From assembly GCF_017115025.1 (NCBI RefSeq), contig NZ_JABXKM010000203.1, positions 1 through 48,498 of the forward strand: a DNA stretch of 48,498 nt. Direction: 5' to 3'. Under the pieces are notes generated by a model. It was not told where the DNA came from. It ran no database searches and saw nothing but the letters and a program-made list of their open reading frames with translations. Positions 26,969 through 35,499 of the stretch are shown here, one piece after another. Origin of the DNA: Nostoc sp. NOS(2021) (GTDB taxonomy: Bacteria; Cyanobacteriota; Cyanobacteriia; Cyanobacteriales; Nostocaceae). Position 1 is the stretch's first letter. The number at the start of each line of letters is the position of its first letter. Position numbers and translations under genes: made by a program.

Positions 26969-28320
26969 TGACACTCGCCGCCAATTTATTGACGGCGATT
27001 CTAGCGGTTGTCTTAGCGGGGGATAAATCCACCCGCTAAGACGCAACACTTGTTAACGGACTGTCATTGACCGCACCCTCTGCATCAACTGTAGCTATTG
27101 CAACTACAGCTTTCTGAAGACTCAGAGGGCATGAAAAACCTAACCATTGACCAATATTTTGACTAGCATTCCAATCAGCATTGCACCTATACCCATCAAA
27201 GCCCCGAAACCAATCTCCATTCCGTACTCCTAATACACCATTACGGTGATCAGATTTACTCGTATATGGGGCTGGTACAGACTCAACTGGTATACCTGCA
27301 CGAATCGCTTTGTATCTGGTAAATAATTCAAGCTGATAGAATGCCCAACTATCACGGTTATTGGCAGCAGACGCTCGAAGACTCGCTACCGCTTCGCTAT
27401 CAGATTTTGTTTTTTTCTTTTGCTTCATTGTCTGACGGCAACCAGACAAATCTTCAAACCGCAATCCCATTCCAAAGTCTTGGGCAAACTGTACCAATTG
27501 CTTTGAAATGACATGGTTAATATGGGTCATGATACGTCTTTCACGTTGCTCTAGTCGCTTTACTTCCTTAAGTTGTTTAGATGAATGTAGTTTGCGCCGA
27601 GTGCGTTGAAACTGCCGTCTCAATTCCTTAACTCGACCACCCTTCCAAAACCTACCAAACCCTTTGGGTAATGCAGCAACAGCAATATTATTTTGACCTC
27701 TATCTACTCCAATCCAACCTTTAACTTCACCTGCATTGGGAACATCCATCGATACAGATATCAGTGCATACCAGATACCCTTTTTAGATTTACATAATTT
27801 CAGCGAACCAAGTTTAGCGGCTCCAGAAATAATCTTATCTAATGTATCCGTATGCGAAGCTGAATGAATATCAAGAGGTATTCGCCCTTTCCGCCCTCTT
27901 AACAAGTTAAAAGCAACGGTGTAGAATTTGCCTTGCTTGGATATTTCAAAGTTTTGGTTATTCACTTCTAGCCACATCCGCTTAAAATGCTTTACTTTCG
28001 TTTTAGCATTAGTGTTGCGGATTGTTTGATTAATCCAGGCTGAACCAATTTCTATATGACGAAAAGCAGAACTAGTTAACTTTTTACGTTCTTTTTTATC
28101 GACTAATAGCAAATCGTTAGCAACTTGAGTGTTAACCGTTGTCATACGTTCAAACTCAAGTGCTTTTATTTGGTTTAGTCGGTAAAAAGAAAGTTTTAGT
28201 GTTAGTGCTAGTTTTGCCATAAACCTATCTTACAGTATTAGGTAAGATATGGATAAATAAATTTATCCTGTTCGCTTATATCCCTCGGTTAAAAACACGG
28301 GGGCTTTACGCTTCACGACT
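26969..28320 (-). mobile_element. IS200/IS605-type element carrying only tnpB
   Basis: The tnpB gene is flanked by subterminal hairpins typical of this class. On the minus strand, the left side has CCCCCGTG...CCGAGGG (28283-28305). The right side has GTCTTAGCGGG...CCCGCTAAGAC (about 27008-27042) and a last hairpin GAATCGCCGTC...GGCGGCGAGTG ending near 26969. There are no terminal inverted repeats and no tnpA (Y1 transposase), so mobility would depend on a TnpA elsewhere. The exact ends are estimates. Confidence 0.65.
27036..28220 (-). CDS. tnpB: TnpB-family RuvC-like nuclease lacking the zinc ribbon
   Basis: A 394-residue protein with ATG start and a very basic middle region (RRQFQRTRRKLHSSKQLKEV). 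The three RuvC acidic residues are present: Asp173 in WIGVDRGQNN, Glu256 in LRFEDLSG and Asp349 in RCNADWNASQNIG. Normal TnpB has a CxxC...CxxC zinc ribbon between the second and third; here that segment reads YTSKSDHRNG...DGYRCNADW, with only one cysteine left. TnpB proteins are RNA-guided DNA nucleases that use an omega-RNA from the element's right end. The intact acidic triad and full frame argue against random decay, but the lost ribbon is unusual. The C-terminus (AVVAIATVDAEGAVNDSPLTS) runs into the right-end hairpin. Confidence 0.85.
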   Translation of the reverse strand: MAKLALTLKLSFYRLNQIKALEFERMTTVNTQVANDLLLVDKKERKKLTSSAFRHIEIGSAWINQTIRNTNAKTKVKHFKRMWLEVNNQNFEISKQGKFYTVAFNLLRGRKGRIPLDIHSASHTDTLDKIISGAAKLGSLKLCKSKKGIWYALISVSMDVPNAGEVKGWIGVDRGQNNIAVAALPKGFGRFWKGGRVKELRRQFQRTRRKLHSSKQLKEVKRLEQRERRIMTHINHVISKQLVQFAQDFGMGLRFEDLSGCRQTMKQKKKTKSDSEAVASLRASAANNRDSWAFYQLELFTRYKAIRAGIPVESVPAPYTSKSDHRNGVLGVRNGDWFRGFDGYRCNADWNASQNIGQWLGFSCPLSLQKAVVAIATVDAEGAVNDSPLTSVAS

Positions 28321-28733
28321 CGTAATTAGTGGCTGTCGCTCTTTTGTCGCCCAAATAAGATGATAGTAAAGTCGCCACAGAGCCATGTACGTGCTGTTTT
28401 TGATGAAATTTACTGCATCTAGTATTCCCGCAATGGTTAAAAATCTTCCAATAATCTTTAAGATGACTTTCGCTATTAGCCTTGGAATTCATTCCGAGGC
28501 GGGTAGGGCTGCAACTGGTAAAATTTGAGGTAAGCGATGTCTACGACGAGCTACGCTTACGCATTTCACACCGCTTCATCAGTAAGGCGATACACTAGAG
28601 AGCATTTGCCGACATTTGGGCATTGATTCCTCCCCATCTAATGCGTCATCCGAAGCGTCCCGGTTGGTGGGAGAATAATAACGAGAAATGATGCAAGCCT
28701 TGTGTTATCTCCAGCCCAAAGGAATCTATAGAA
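28221..28733. other. Region between the tnpB element and cyanoP
   Basis: About 510 bp. The left part is the tnpB promoter and left-end hairpin. From 28320 to 28733 I see no gene. Short frames near 28600-28680 look protein-like for about 20 codons but have no start or family match. GATGTCTACGACGAGCTACG at 28537 resembles a common dispersed cyanobacterial repeat. Confidence 0.45.
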
Positions 28734-29279
28734 ATGTGGAAACGAATTGTATTAATTTTGCTGTTGGTGTTGAGCTTCAGTCTGAGTAATTCTGGTGTTG
28801 CGGCTGCGGCTGGACTTAAAAGCTTTGTAGACAGTAGTGATGGCTATGAGTTTTTATATCCTAACGGCTGGCTGCAAGTTAAAGTTGCCAATGGGCCAGA
28901 TGTGGTTTTCCACGATTTGATTGAGGTGTCTGAAAATGTTTCCGTTGTGATTAGCCCAGTTCCAGAAGGCAAAACTTTGTCAGAATTGGGAACCCCAACA
29001 GAAGTAGGATATAAATTAGGAAAAGCTGCTCTCGCGCCTCCTGACTCTGGTCGTTCAGCTGAATTAGTCAATGCCGCAGAGCGAGAAGTAGACGGTAAAA
29101 CATACTACCTTTTAGAATATGAGGTTAAACTCCCCAATCAACAGCAACGGCACAACATCGCCAGCGTCGTTGTTAGCCGTGGTAAACTTTTTACCCTCAA
29201 CGCCTCAATTCCTGAAAAACGCTGGCAGAGAGTTAAACGAATGATTGATGAGGTTGTCAATTCTTTTTCTGTTTATTAA
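28734..29279 (+). CDS. psbP: PsbP-domain protein (CyanoP)
   Basis: A 181-residue protein with ATG start and a signal peptide (MWKRIVLILLLVLSFSLSNS). The mature part starts near AAAAGLKSFVDSSDGYEFLY and PNGWLQV, the standard PsbP fold entrance. It continues with VVFHDLIEVSENVSVVISPV, LSELGTPTEVGYKL and KWQR-like C-terminal FTLNASIPEKRWQ. CyanoP is a thylakoid lumen protein linked to photosystem II assembly. In Synechocystis it is a lipoprotein; this signal peptide contains no cysteine (AAT TCT GGT at the expected place), so it may be cleaved by signal peptidase I at A-A-A instead. It lies 117 bp before maf on the same strand. Confidence 0.88.
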   Translation: MWKRIVLILLLVLSFSLSNSGVAAAAGLKSFVDSSDGYEFLYPNGWLQVKVANGPDVVFHDLIEVSENVSVVISPVPEGKTLSELGTPTEVGYKLGKAALAPPDSGRSAELVNAAEREVDGKTYYLLEYEVKLPNQQQRHNIASVVVSRGKLFTLNASIPEKRWQRVKRMIDEVVNSFSVY

Positions 29280-29334
29280 TTGGGGAATAGGGAATGGAAA
29301 ATGGGGAATAGGGAATAGGGAAGAAACTTAATCA

Positions 29335-29375
29335 CCAATGCCCAATGCCCAATGCCCAATGCCCAATACCCAATT
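29335..29375. repeat. STRR heptamer array CCCAATG, copy between psbP and maf
   Basis: Units CCCAATG occur at 29341-29361, followed by CCCAATA and CCCAATT. A companion GGGAATA series precedes it (about 29282-29322). Heptamer arrays of this kind are characteristic of heterocystous cyanobacteria. Confidence 0.85.
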
Positions 29376-29396
29376 ACCAAGTTTTTCTGAAATCTC

Positions 29397-29990
29397 ATGA
29401 AAATTCCACCTTTTGTACTTGCCTCAGCTTCCCCAGCCCGACACCGCTTGCTGCAAACTGTTGGTATTGAACCGATAGTTAAACCCAGTGACTTTGATGA
29501 GTCGCAAATTGAACTAAGTGATCCAGCAGAATTGGTCAAAACTCTTGCCGACTACAAGGCACAAACTGTAGCCCCGCAGTTTGAATCGGCTTTGATTATG
29601 GGTTGTGATTCAGTTTTGTCAATCAATGGTGAAATTTACGGCAAACCAGCAGATATCTCTGAAGCGATCGCTCGTTGGCAGATAATGCAAGGTAACTTTG
29701 GCGATTTGTACACAGGTCATGCCTTAATTGACATAGACCAAAATCGCACTTTAGTCAAGTCTCAAGTCACAAGAGTTTACTTTGCTGAAATGAGCGATCG
29801 CGCCATTCAAGCTTATGTTGCCACAGGTGAACCCCTCAAGTGCGCTGGTGCCTTTGCCATTGAGGGTTTTGGTAGTTTCTTCGTAGAAAAAATCGCAGGC
29901 TGTCACAGCAATGTCATTGGACTCAGTTTACCCCTGCTGCGGCACATGCTGGCAGAATTGGGATATGATGTCACTGATTTTTGGCAATAG
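29397..29990 (+). CDS. maf: Maf family nucleoside triphosphate pyrophosphatase
   Basis: A 197-residue cytoplasmic protein with ATG start. Maf proteins hydrolyse non-canonical or dTTP/UTP-type nucleotides to monophosphates and are linked to septum formation. The signature [19 protein letters not shown] opens the protein, with catalytic-site residues in [37 protein letters not shown] and the C-terminal [29 protein letters not shown]. Length and order are normal. A heptamer repeat lies on each side, upstream and downstream. The stop codon is only about seven bases before the second array. Confidence 0.93.
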   Translation: MKIPPFVLASASPARHRLLQTVGIEPIVKPSDFDESQIELSDPAELVKTLADYKAQTVAPQFESALIMGCDSVLSINGEIYGKPADISEAIARWQIMQGNFGDLYTGHALIDIDQNRTLVKSQVTRVYFAEMSDRAIQAYVATGEPLKCAGAFAIEGFGSFFVEKIAGCHSNVIGLSLPLLRHMLAELGYDVTDFWQ

Positions 29991-29997
29991 TCCCCTG

Positions 29998-30041
29998 CCA
30001 ATGCCCAATGCCCAATGCCCAATGCCCAATGCCCAATGCCC
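29998..30041. repeat. STRR heptamer array CCCAATG between maf and pcyA
   Basis: Five exact CCCAATG units at 30004-30038 after a partial CCAATG, the same unit as at 29335-29375. The two arrays bracket maf in the same orientation, so recombination between them could delete the gene. Confidence 0.88.
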
Positions 30042-30128
30042 ATTAAGTGTTTGCTTATGTTGCAGTCTACAACAGGTATGGCACGACAGGTTGTAGACTG
30101 GCCACTAGATCGCATTCCCAACTATAAT

Positions 30129-30866
30129 ATGTCATTTACTTCTATGCCCTCGCTGCGTGAGCAACAACATCCCCTAATTCGTCAGCTAGCTGATTGTATT
30201 GAGGCAGCTTGGCATCAGCACCTGGATCTATCGCCCTACCATTTGCCTGATGAGTTGGGGTATGTGGAAGGTAGATTAGAAGGCGAAAAACTGACGATTG
30301 AAAATCGCTGCTATCAAACGCCCCAGTTTCGGAAAATGCACTTGGAACTGGCAAAAATCGGAAATATGCTGGATATTTTGCACTGCGTCATGTTTCCCCG
30401 TCCAGAATACAACCTGCCGATGTTTGGTTGCGATTTAGTTGGGGGTAGAGGTCAAATTAGTGCAGCGATCGCAGACCTTTCACCGATTCAATTAGAGCGC
30501 ACCTTACCAGAATCTTATACTTCTGCACTGAAACAGCTAACAGTGCTTAACTTTTCGCAACCCCGTGAATTACCTGAATGGGGAAATATTTTTTCGGATT
30601 TTTGCATCTTTGTGCGCCCCAGTTCCCCAGAAGAAGAAACAATCTTTCTCTCGCGGGTGCGAGAATTTTTAGACATTCATTGCACCCAAGCGATCGCCTC
30701 ACATCCTGTTTCAGTTGAACAAGTCACGCAAAATCTCGCCGGACAACACAACTACTGCACCAAACAGCAGCAAAACGATAAAACCCGCCGCGTATTAGAA
30801 AAAGCCTTTGGCCCAGCTTGGGCAGAACATTACATGACCACAGTTTTATTCGACCTCCCAAATTAA
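30129..30866 (+). CDS. pcyA: Phycocyanobilin:ferredoxin oxidoreductase
   Basis: About 245 residues from the ATG at 30129. An upstream in-frame extension starting at 30015 would run through the heptamer array and is not credible. PcyA makes phycocyanobilin by four-electron reduction of biliverdin IX-alpha with ferredoxin, for phycobiliproteins and phytochromes. The core [20 protein letters not shown] followed by CDLVGG carries the conserved proton-relay His and Asp. Other family parts are [44 protein letters not shown] and the C-terminal [13 protein letters not shown], then AWAEHYM. Family length is 240-250. Confidence 0.95.
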   Translation: MSFTSMPSLREQQHPLIRQLADCIEAAWHQHLDLSPYHLPDELGYVEGRLEGEKLTIENRCYQTPQFRKMHLELAKIGNMLDILHCVMFPRPEYNLPMFGCDLVGGRGQISAAIADLSPIQLERTLPESYTSALKQLTVLNFSQPRELPEWGNIFSDFCIFVRPSSPEEETIFLSRVREFLDIHCTQAIASHPVSVEQVTQNLAGQHNYCTKQQQNDKTRRVLEKAFGPAWAEHYMTTVLFDLPN

Positions 30867-31389
30867 GCTGCCATATCCTGTGAATACAAATACTGCTGAA
30901 ACCCGATAAACACTTCACTAAAGGTGCGGGATGAAAGCGGCAAAAAGCCTTTAGGCTTAAGTCTAGGACGGGAGCAACGCGATTTGGTGAGATCAGGTAA
31001 AAAACAAGCGATCGCTTCCAACCATATCAAACTACTCAAGCTTCAGCTTCTTGTTAATTTCTGTAGCTACCAGGGAACTATATAACAAGGAAATCTTAAC
31101 TGAGCGATCGCCCCTAAAAAATGCGATCGCTCATAAAGTTACATAATGGGTGCTATGGGAATCTTATCAGATACTGTCGAGGATAATGCCGAATCTGAAG
31201 GCTGGAGAATTGAATCTATTCGCCAAAAGCTGGGAATACCCTCCTCGACACCTCGTAGTTTGGATTAGGGAAAAGTATTTTACTAGTCAGCAGATTATAG
31301 AGTACCAACAAACTATCGTGTGTTCCATTTGCAAAAAACCCTGTGCTGGAACTTGCCAACGAAGGTCTTAGGAAAAATTTTTATAACAA
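30867..31389. other. Non-coding region downstream of pcyA
   Basis: No supported gene. Contains AAGCCTTTAGGCTT (about 30946) and an inverted repeat built from two HIP1 sites: TGAGCGATCGC (31101-31111) and GCGATCGCTCA (31123-31133). Short plus-strand frames at 31146-31371 have no recognisable family. Confidence 0.45.
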
Positions 31390-31515
31390 TTACTTCGGAG
31401 TTAGCCAGTTTTGCTCATGTAAACGCTGCCAAGCTTTGCGAATATGTTCAGGCTTAAATAGCTTGCGCTTACGATCGCTCCATTCATGCACCAGCGCGAT
31501 CGCTGGGGTCGGGCA
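31390..31515 (-). pseudogene. C-terminal protein remnant, unidentified
   Basis: A minus-strand stretch reads TPAIALVHEWSDRKRKLF, then KPEHIRKAWQRLHEQNWLTPK and a TAA stop (31392-31390). It is charged and protein-like, with HIP1-type codons, but has no start: an in-frame TGA lies just before it. Another frame immediately upstream (GATLLKRRLEAISKIFQVCI) also looks coding, which suggests a frameshift. I do not recognise the family. Confidence 0.4.
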
Positions 31516-31579
31516 TCAATTATGCAAACTTGAAAGATTTTGCTGATGGCTTCCAATCGTCGTTTGAGTAAGGTTGCAC

Positions 31580-31863
31580 CTACTCCACTGTTAGATAAAT
31601 ATTTTTGTCAGCACGTAGTAACATCATTCGCTGACCCATACAAATTTCTACATCAGGTACAGGGCAAGCAATACCAAAAATACCACCCTCCCGACTATAT
31701 AAAATGTCACCTTTTACAGGTTTTAAACGCTTAACTCTCTTGTCAAAAGTTTCTTTTGAAACAAATTTTGTTTGTGAAAGGTCTAACTCTGCAACACGAA
31801 AATCAGAAGTACGAACAATAATCATTCCGTCCTCCGTATACTGTGCAGTGTCATGAGGACAAT
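31580..31863 (-). pseudogene. Fragment of a type I restriction specificity subunit (HsdS)
   Basis: About 90 residues. The run DCPHDTAQYTEDGMIIVRTS is a target-recognition-domain opening. It is followed by FVSKETFDKRVKRLKPVKGD, ILYSREGGIFGIACPVPD and EICMGQRMMLLRADKN. This is the conserved half of an HsdS TRD (the G-D-I-L-x-x-R...G-Q-R pattern). An in-frame stop precedes it and a stop follows, so only part of one TRD remains, and no hsdM or hsdR is near. It is a dead remnant of a restriction-modification locus next to a toxin-antitoxin pair. Confidence 0.7.
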
Positions 31864-31878
31864 CGACTATGTTTGAAC

Positions 31879-32283
31879 TTAATCAAAAATAGAAACTACA
31901 TAAATACTAGTTACTCGATGCATAGGCTTTGTTCTTTTCTCAGTTGTGACTAATTCCTCTGCCCCAACTGACAACGCCGCCGCTACATGAAGCGCGTCCA
32001 TAGCTGCTAAACCATACTGAGAAGCAATTTGGTAAGCATCTTGAACAATTTTGTCTAAATCATTCGCCCAATAAGTGATACTGCTAAAAAATGTTTCGTA
32101 AAATTCAGATTCTTTTGTTTGTCGATTAGAAATTGCTTTGGGAATTACTTCCAACTTAACAAACACGCTGGAAGCAAATTCCCGTTCCGAGTCTTCTAGA
32201 ATAGAAAGAGCTTTTTCGGATAATTCCCCCACACTCCGAGCGGCAGCAACTAGTACCCCAGAATCAATAAAACTTATCTTCAT
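31879..32283 (-). CDS. PIN-domain ribonuclease toxin (VapC-like)
   Basis: A 134-residue protein with ATG start. PIN nucleases cut RNA with a cluster of acidic residues. FIDSGVLVAAAR carries the first Asp (D7), SVFVKLEVIPKA the conserved Glu, and GLAAMDALHVAAALSVGAEE the third Asp. TTEKRTKPM is the usual end motif region. The family includes VapC toxins that cleave tRNA or rRNA. The upstream gene overlaps it by 4 bp (ATGA), a standard antitoxin-toxin arrangement with translational coupling. The target is unknown. Confidence 0.85.
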   Translation of the reverse strand: MKISFIDSGVLVAAARSVGELSEKALSILEDSEREFASSVFVKLEVIPKAISNRQTKESEFYETFFSSITYWANDLDKIVQDAYQIASQYGLAAMDALHVAAALSVGAEELVTTEKRTKPMHRVTSIYVVSIFD

Positions 32284-32543
32284 GTATCAGTTTCCTGTAA
32301 CCCACCGCGACGATTAGCAATTTCTTTTTCAAGTTCATCTTGAGTTAACAAATGTTCGCCAGAAGAAACGATTTCGGCACGTATTTGCCGCAGACGTTTT
32401 CCCAATTGAGATTTATTTGCAGGGGTTAGAGGTTGAGTTTTCACCATTTTTGCATGAATAAATTTTACAAAATCTAAAACTTCTTCCTGTTTTTCTTTGT
32501 CAAGCGTTCGCCATTTTTCTAATAATTCTTGTTCTGGACTCAT
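32280..32543 (-). CDS. DUF2281-type antitoxin partner of the PIN toxin
   Basis: An 87-residue protein with ATG start. The N-terminal helix region LLEKWRTLDKEKQEEVLDFV, then KFIHAKM, is the DUF2281-like antitoxin motif. The C-terminal part (KRLRQIRAEIVSSGEHLLTQ, then DELEKEIANRRGG) is the charged toxin-neutralising tail seen in VapB-type cyanobacterial antitoxins. Its stop overlaps the toxin start (ATGA, 32280-32283). It would bind and inhibit the PIN toxin and probably repress its own promoter, which should lie between 32544 and 32609. Confidence 0.75.
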   Translation of the reverse strand: MSPEQELLEKWRTLDKEKQEEVLDFVKFIHAKMVKTQPLTPANKSQLGKRLRQIRAEIVSSGEHLLTQDELEKEIANRRGGLQETDT

Positions 32544-32609
32544 TTGTCTTCACCTGTGACTGTTACTACTTCTATTGTGATTGGGTATTTTTATTCTAGA
32601 AGTGAAACT

Positions 32610-32816
32610 TCATCCACTTCCGCTTCTTCTTCCAGCAACACCGTCAACGCCTCCATCTGTGCGAACTTCTGTAGGTGTTTCATCTGGATCGGTTTCGTCA
32701 TTTTCGGAAAGTAAGAGGATAACACGAACGCGCTGTGGTTTGATGAATCCCAGCTATTTACCCTGCGTAAGTTGTCCACTCTCATTAATTGTCGCTGTGG
32801 TTTCAATTGCTTTCAT
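32610..32816 (-). pseudogene. Decayed antitoxin gene (in-frame stop)
   Basis: Starting at ATG 32816, the frame reads MKAIETTATINESGQLTQGK and hits TAG at 32754-32756. In a shifted frame it continues IKPQRVRVILLLSENDETDP, then DETPTEVRTDGG, to a TGA at 32610-32612. This matches small cyanobacterial antitoxins that begin MKxIExxATxNxxGQL and have a V-R-V-I-x-L-x strand and a D-x-x-P-T-E segment. The stop and frame change show it is dead. No cognate toxin of its own lies beside it. Confidence 0.6.
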
Positions 32817-32819
32817 AGA

Positions 32820-33894
32820 TAATGCTAGTGTTGTTAAATGTCGAGACAATTCAACCTACTTCTAGTCTAGTGCAGCTATCCCGCCTTTATGCGGCAATTC
32901 GCTCGTTAGAAACCAGCACTCTTATAACATTCCCCGAATTCCCGCCAAAATATCAGCACTCTCTGCATCGAGTGCTGCGATCGCTCAACTTGGGTATAAC
33001 CGTAAGTAGCAACCGGAATTTTGAAATCCTTTTTAACTTTGCTTGGTTTGCGAGACTCACAGTTTTCTATCTGTAAGCTCTGTTACGTTTTCCGATAACG
33101 GATAAATGTAGAATTCATTCAACGAGAGTTTAATGGAGTCCCAAAACAGCAGCAGGGAGAATAGTAAGGTCTTTGAAGCGAATATCACAAAATGGTTTGT
33201 TGTCTTGGTAGGTGTAAGCAACTAGAGACAGCTAACTCATTGACCAGAAAGTTAAGGAAACTCTAATGTTAAAAATGCTCAAGTTGACAGACATTTTTTA
33301 GTTAGTTAATCGTTGATTCACTTAAGGAAGACTAACTTTTGTAGCAAGATTGTGTCCAACAAAGGCAACAGTCTATTTTTGATGTTTCTTTTCAATTTTG
33401 TGACTAACTATAGCCGTAGTGAATGTAGCAGTAAAGTACCGCATCATACCAATTTAGGATTTTGTGTAAAGGCGCGATATATCGCATCTCCACATCTAGA
33501 TTCATACTGTTTCTGAATTCTGCTAACTCCCATTGCACTCATGTCTTAATAATACTCAGAGTTATTGAATAGCCAGCTACTATAGCGCTTCTTAGTTTCA
33601 ATACAGACCTAACCCCCAGCCCCTTCCCTGCTAGCGTTGGGGAGTAAGCCTCAAAGCCTCTCTCCTTTTAGGAGAGAGGTTTGGAGAGAGGTCAAAGTGT
33701 ATTGCATACAAACGAGAAGCACTATAGAAAACACCATTTTGCAAAGCCATAGTGTTGAATGTTCATCACACAATGGATTTTAAGCTATACCCAGCTTTAA
33801 ACTACTGTTGTTTGTCTTAAGCGGCTGGCTGTTGATAAAAAACCCTTTTATTTTTACTTCCATCAGCACAATTCAGGTAAACGGGCAACATACT
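32820..33894. other. Region between the decayed antitoxin and devB
   Basis: About 1.07 kb without a supported gene, apart from a possible C-terminal fragment on the minus strand near 32920-32985 (AALDAESADILAGIRGML). It contains the 148-bp element at 33580-33727. The devB promoter should lie in 33730-33890; no GTA-N8-TAC NtcA site is apparent there. Confidence 0.5.
33580..33727. mobile_element. 148-bp inverted-repeat element containing the C/T-rich repeat
   Basis: The ends are CTATAGCGCTTCT (33580-33592) and AGAAGCACTATAG (33715-33727), 12 of 13 matching as inverted repeats, with weaker similarity continuing inward (CAATACA/TGTATTG). Inside is a full C/T-rich dispersed repeat (33605-33695) with a CTCTCTCC/GGAGAGAG hairpin. 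Matching end sequences occur at 10717-10745 and 20994-21011. No coding sequence is present. Confidence 0.65.
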
Positions 33895-35319
33895 ATGTCA
33901 AGGGTGACTGAAAAGCCAAAGCCAAGTGAGCAGCCACTTAATCATGAACAACCTAAGATTTGGTGGGGTATCGCTGTCGCTGTGCCAGTAGTAATCGCCG
34001 CTGGGATACTAGGTACAGCCAAAATCGAGCAGTTGAGAAAACTAACTACATCCGTACCCATAATGCCGTCTACCAATAGCATTAGTGCTGTAGGGCGTTT
34101 GGAACCGCGAGGCGAAGTTGTTAAATTGTCTGCCCCATCATCAGGATTAGCACCATCGTCACGAATTCAGCAACTTCTGGTGAGAGAGGGTGAACAGGTA
34201 AAGCAAGGTCAAATTGTGGCAATTTTGGACAACCGCGATACCCAAATAGCCGGACTAGAAGAGGCAAAAGCCAAAGTCCAAGAATCCCGTGCGAATTTAG
34301 CGCAAGTCAGAGCCGGATCTCCAAGAGATATTCAAGCCCAAAGAGCAGTTATTGGTCGCTTACAAGCGCAGTTACTTGGGGAAAGGGATGCTCAACAAGC
34401 AACGATCGCCCGGATTGCAGCTCAGTTAAGTGGGGGTAAACTCGTCCAACAAGCAACAGTGAATCGCCTAGAAGCTGAACTTAGTGGGCAAAGAGATGTC
34501 CTAAGAGCGACAATTGGACGTGTCCAAGCCGAACAGCGCAATGCCCAAGTCGATGCCGGACGCTATGATTATTTATACCGAGAAGGTGCGATTTCTCAGC
34601 AAGAGCGGGATAGAAGACGCTTGAGTGCAGTAACTTCTAATCAGCAGGTTGCTGAAAGCCAAGCTACCCTGAAGCAGACATTGGCAACTCTACGACAGCA
34701 ACTTGCCGAGGCTAGAGCTAATCAAATACAAAATTTAGCAACTTTGCAACAACAGCTAATCGAAGCCAAAGTTAACCGTGACAAAACTTTAGCAACTTTG
34801 CAAAGACAAATCGATGAAGAAAAGGCCAAACTGAGCAAAATTTTAGATGTCAGTCCTACCGATGTGCAAGTAGCGCAAGCCCAAGTTAGTAATGCGATCG
34901 CAAATGTCAGAAAAGCCGAAGCAGAACTAAGGTTGAGCTACGTTCAAGCACCAATCGCTGGAGAGATTTTAAAAGTTTACACCAAATCGGGCGAAGCGAT
35001 CGGTGCAAATGGTATTGCTGAAATTGGCCAAACCAGCCAAATGTTTGTGATTGCTGAAGTTCCCGAAGACAGTATTGGTAAAGTGCGTATTGGTCAAAAC
35101 GCCACTATCACCAGCGATAATGGAGCATTTAGCGGCGAATTAAAGGGAACTGTCACTGAAATTGGCAGAAAAATTGGTAAAAAAGATGTGCTGAATACAG
35201 ATCCAGCAGCAGATGTGGATGCCAGAGTCGTAGAAGTGAAAATTGCTCTGCCTTCAGAAGATAGCCATAAAGTTTCTGGTTTAACTTACGCTAAAGTTGT
35301 TGTCGAAATTAATAACTAA
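33895..35319 (+). CDS. devB: DevB-family membrane fusion protein of an ABC exporter
   Basis: About 474 residues from ATG 33895 (MSRVTEKPKPSEQPLN); an upstream in-frame start at 33808 would add 29 residues and is less likely. One membrane span follows (WWGIAVAVPVVIAAGILG). Then comes the first lipoyl half, VGRLEPRGEVVKLSAPSSG and VREGEQVKQGQIVAILDNRD. A very long alpha-helical coiled-coil hairpin follows (about residues 95-335, many Gln/Ala heptads), then the second lipoyl half (LRLSYVQAPIAGEILKVYTK, then SGE) and beta-barrel. DevB bridges DevCA to TolC-like HgdD to export heterocyst glycolipids in Anabaena. Nostoc genomes have several paralogous clusters, so the exact cargo is unproven. Confidence 0.88.
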   Translation: MSRVTEKPKPSEQPLNHEQPKIWWGIAVAVPVVIAAGILGTAKIEQLRKLTTSVPIMPSTNSISAVGRLEPRGEVVKLSAPSSGLAPSSRIQQLLVREGEQVKQGQIVAILDNRDTQIAGLEEAKAKVQESRANLAQVRAGSPRDIQAQRAVIGRLQAQLLGERDAQQATIARIAAQLSGGKLVQQATVNRLEAELSGQRDVLRATIGRVQAEQRNAQVDAGRYDYLYREGAISQQERDRRRLSAVTSNQQVAESQATLKQTLATLRQQLAEARANQIQNLATLQQQLIEAKVNRDKTLATLQRQIDEEKAKLSKILDVSPTDVQVAQAQVSNAIANVRKAEAELRLSYVQAPIAGEILKVYTKSGEAIGANGIAEIGQTSQMFVIAEVPEDSIGKVRIGQNATITSDNGAFSGELKGTVTEIGRKIGKKDVLNTDPAADVDARVVEVKIALPSEDSHKVSGLTYAKVVVEINN

Positions 35320-35499
35320 TCAAGTTATAGGTGAGCAGTATTACCAATTTGTGATTTGATATTTTGGATTGGGAATGTTCTTAATTAGGCTGTATCATCA
35401 ATTTTAAACATTCTTTAAATTCGATAATAGCGTCACCCCAATGGATTCAACGAAAAATCTAAAACCTCAAATCGCTAACTGTGCATGGATGCCTAGAAA

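Noticed and set aside
27036..28220. TnpB variant plus the nearby CRISPR array as a possible type V-U system
   Set aside because: The array is more than 4 kb away with several unrelated genes between. Its repeat is of a class used by type I-D/III systems, and the tnpB has its own left- and right-end hairpins.
28560..28690. Short protein-like frame (IPPHLMRHPKRPGWWEN)
   Set aside because: Only about 25 codons, no start or stop context and no family I can name.
30015..30128. N-terminal extension of PcyA
   Set aside because: It would translate the CCCAATG heptamer array (PNAQCPMP) and exceed family length; ATG 30129 gives the normal protein.
31146..31371. Plus-strand frames with CSICKKPCAGTC or MGAMGILSDTVEDN
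   Set aside because: The cysteine pattern is suggestive but the frames overlap each other, lack ribosome binding sites and match no family.
32529..33076. Several overlapping plus-strand frames
   Set aside because: They are shadows of the minus-strand antitoxin genes or fall in repeat-like DNA.
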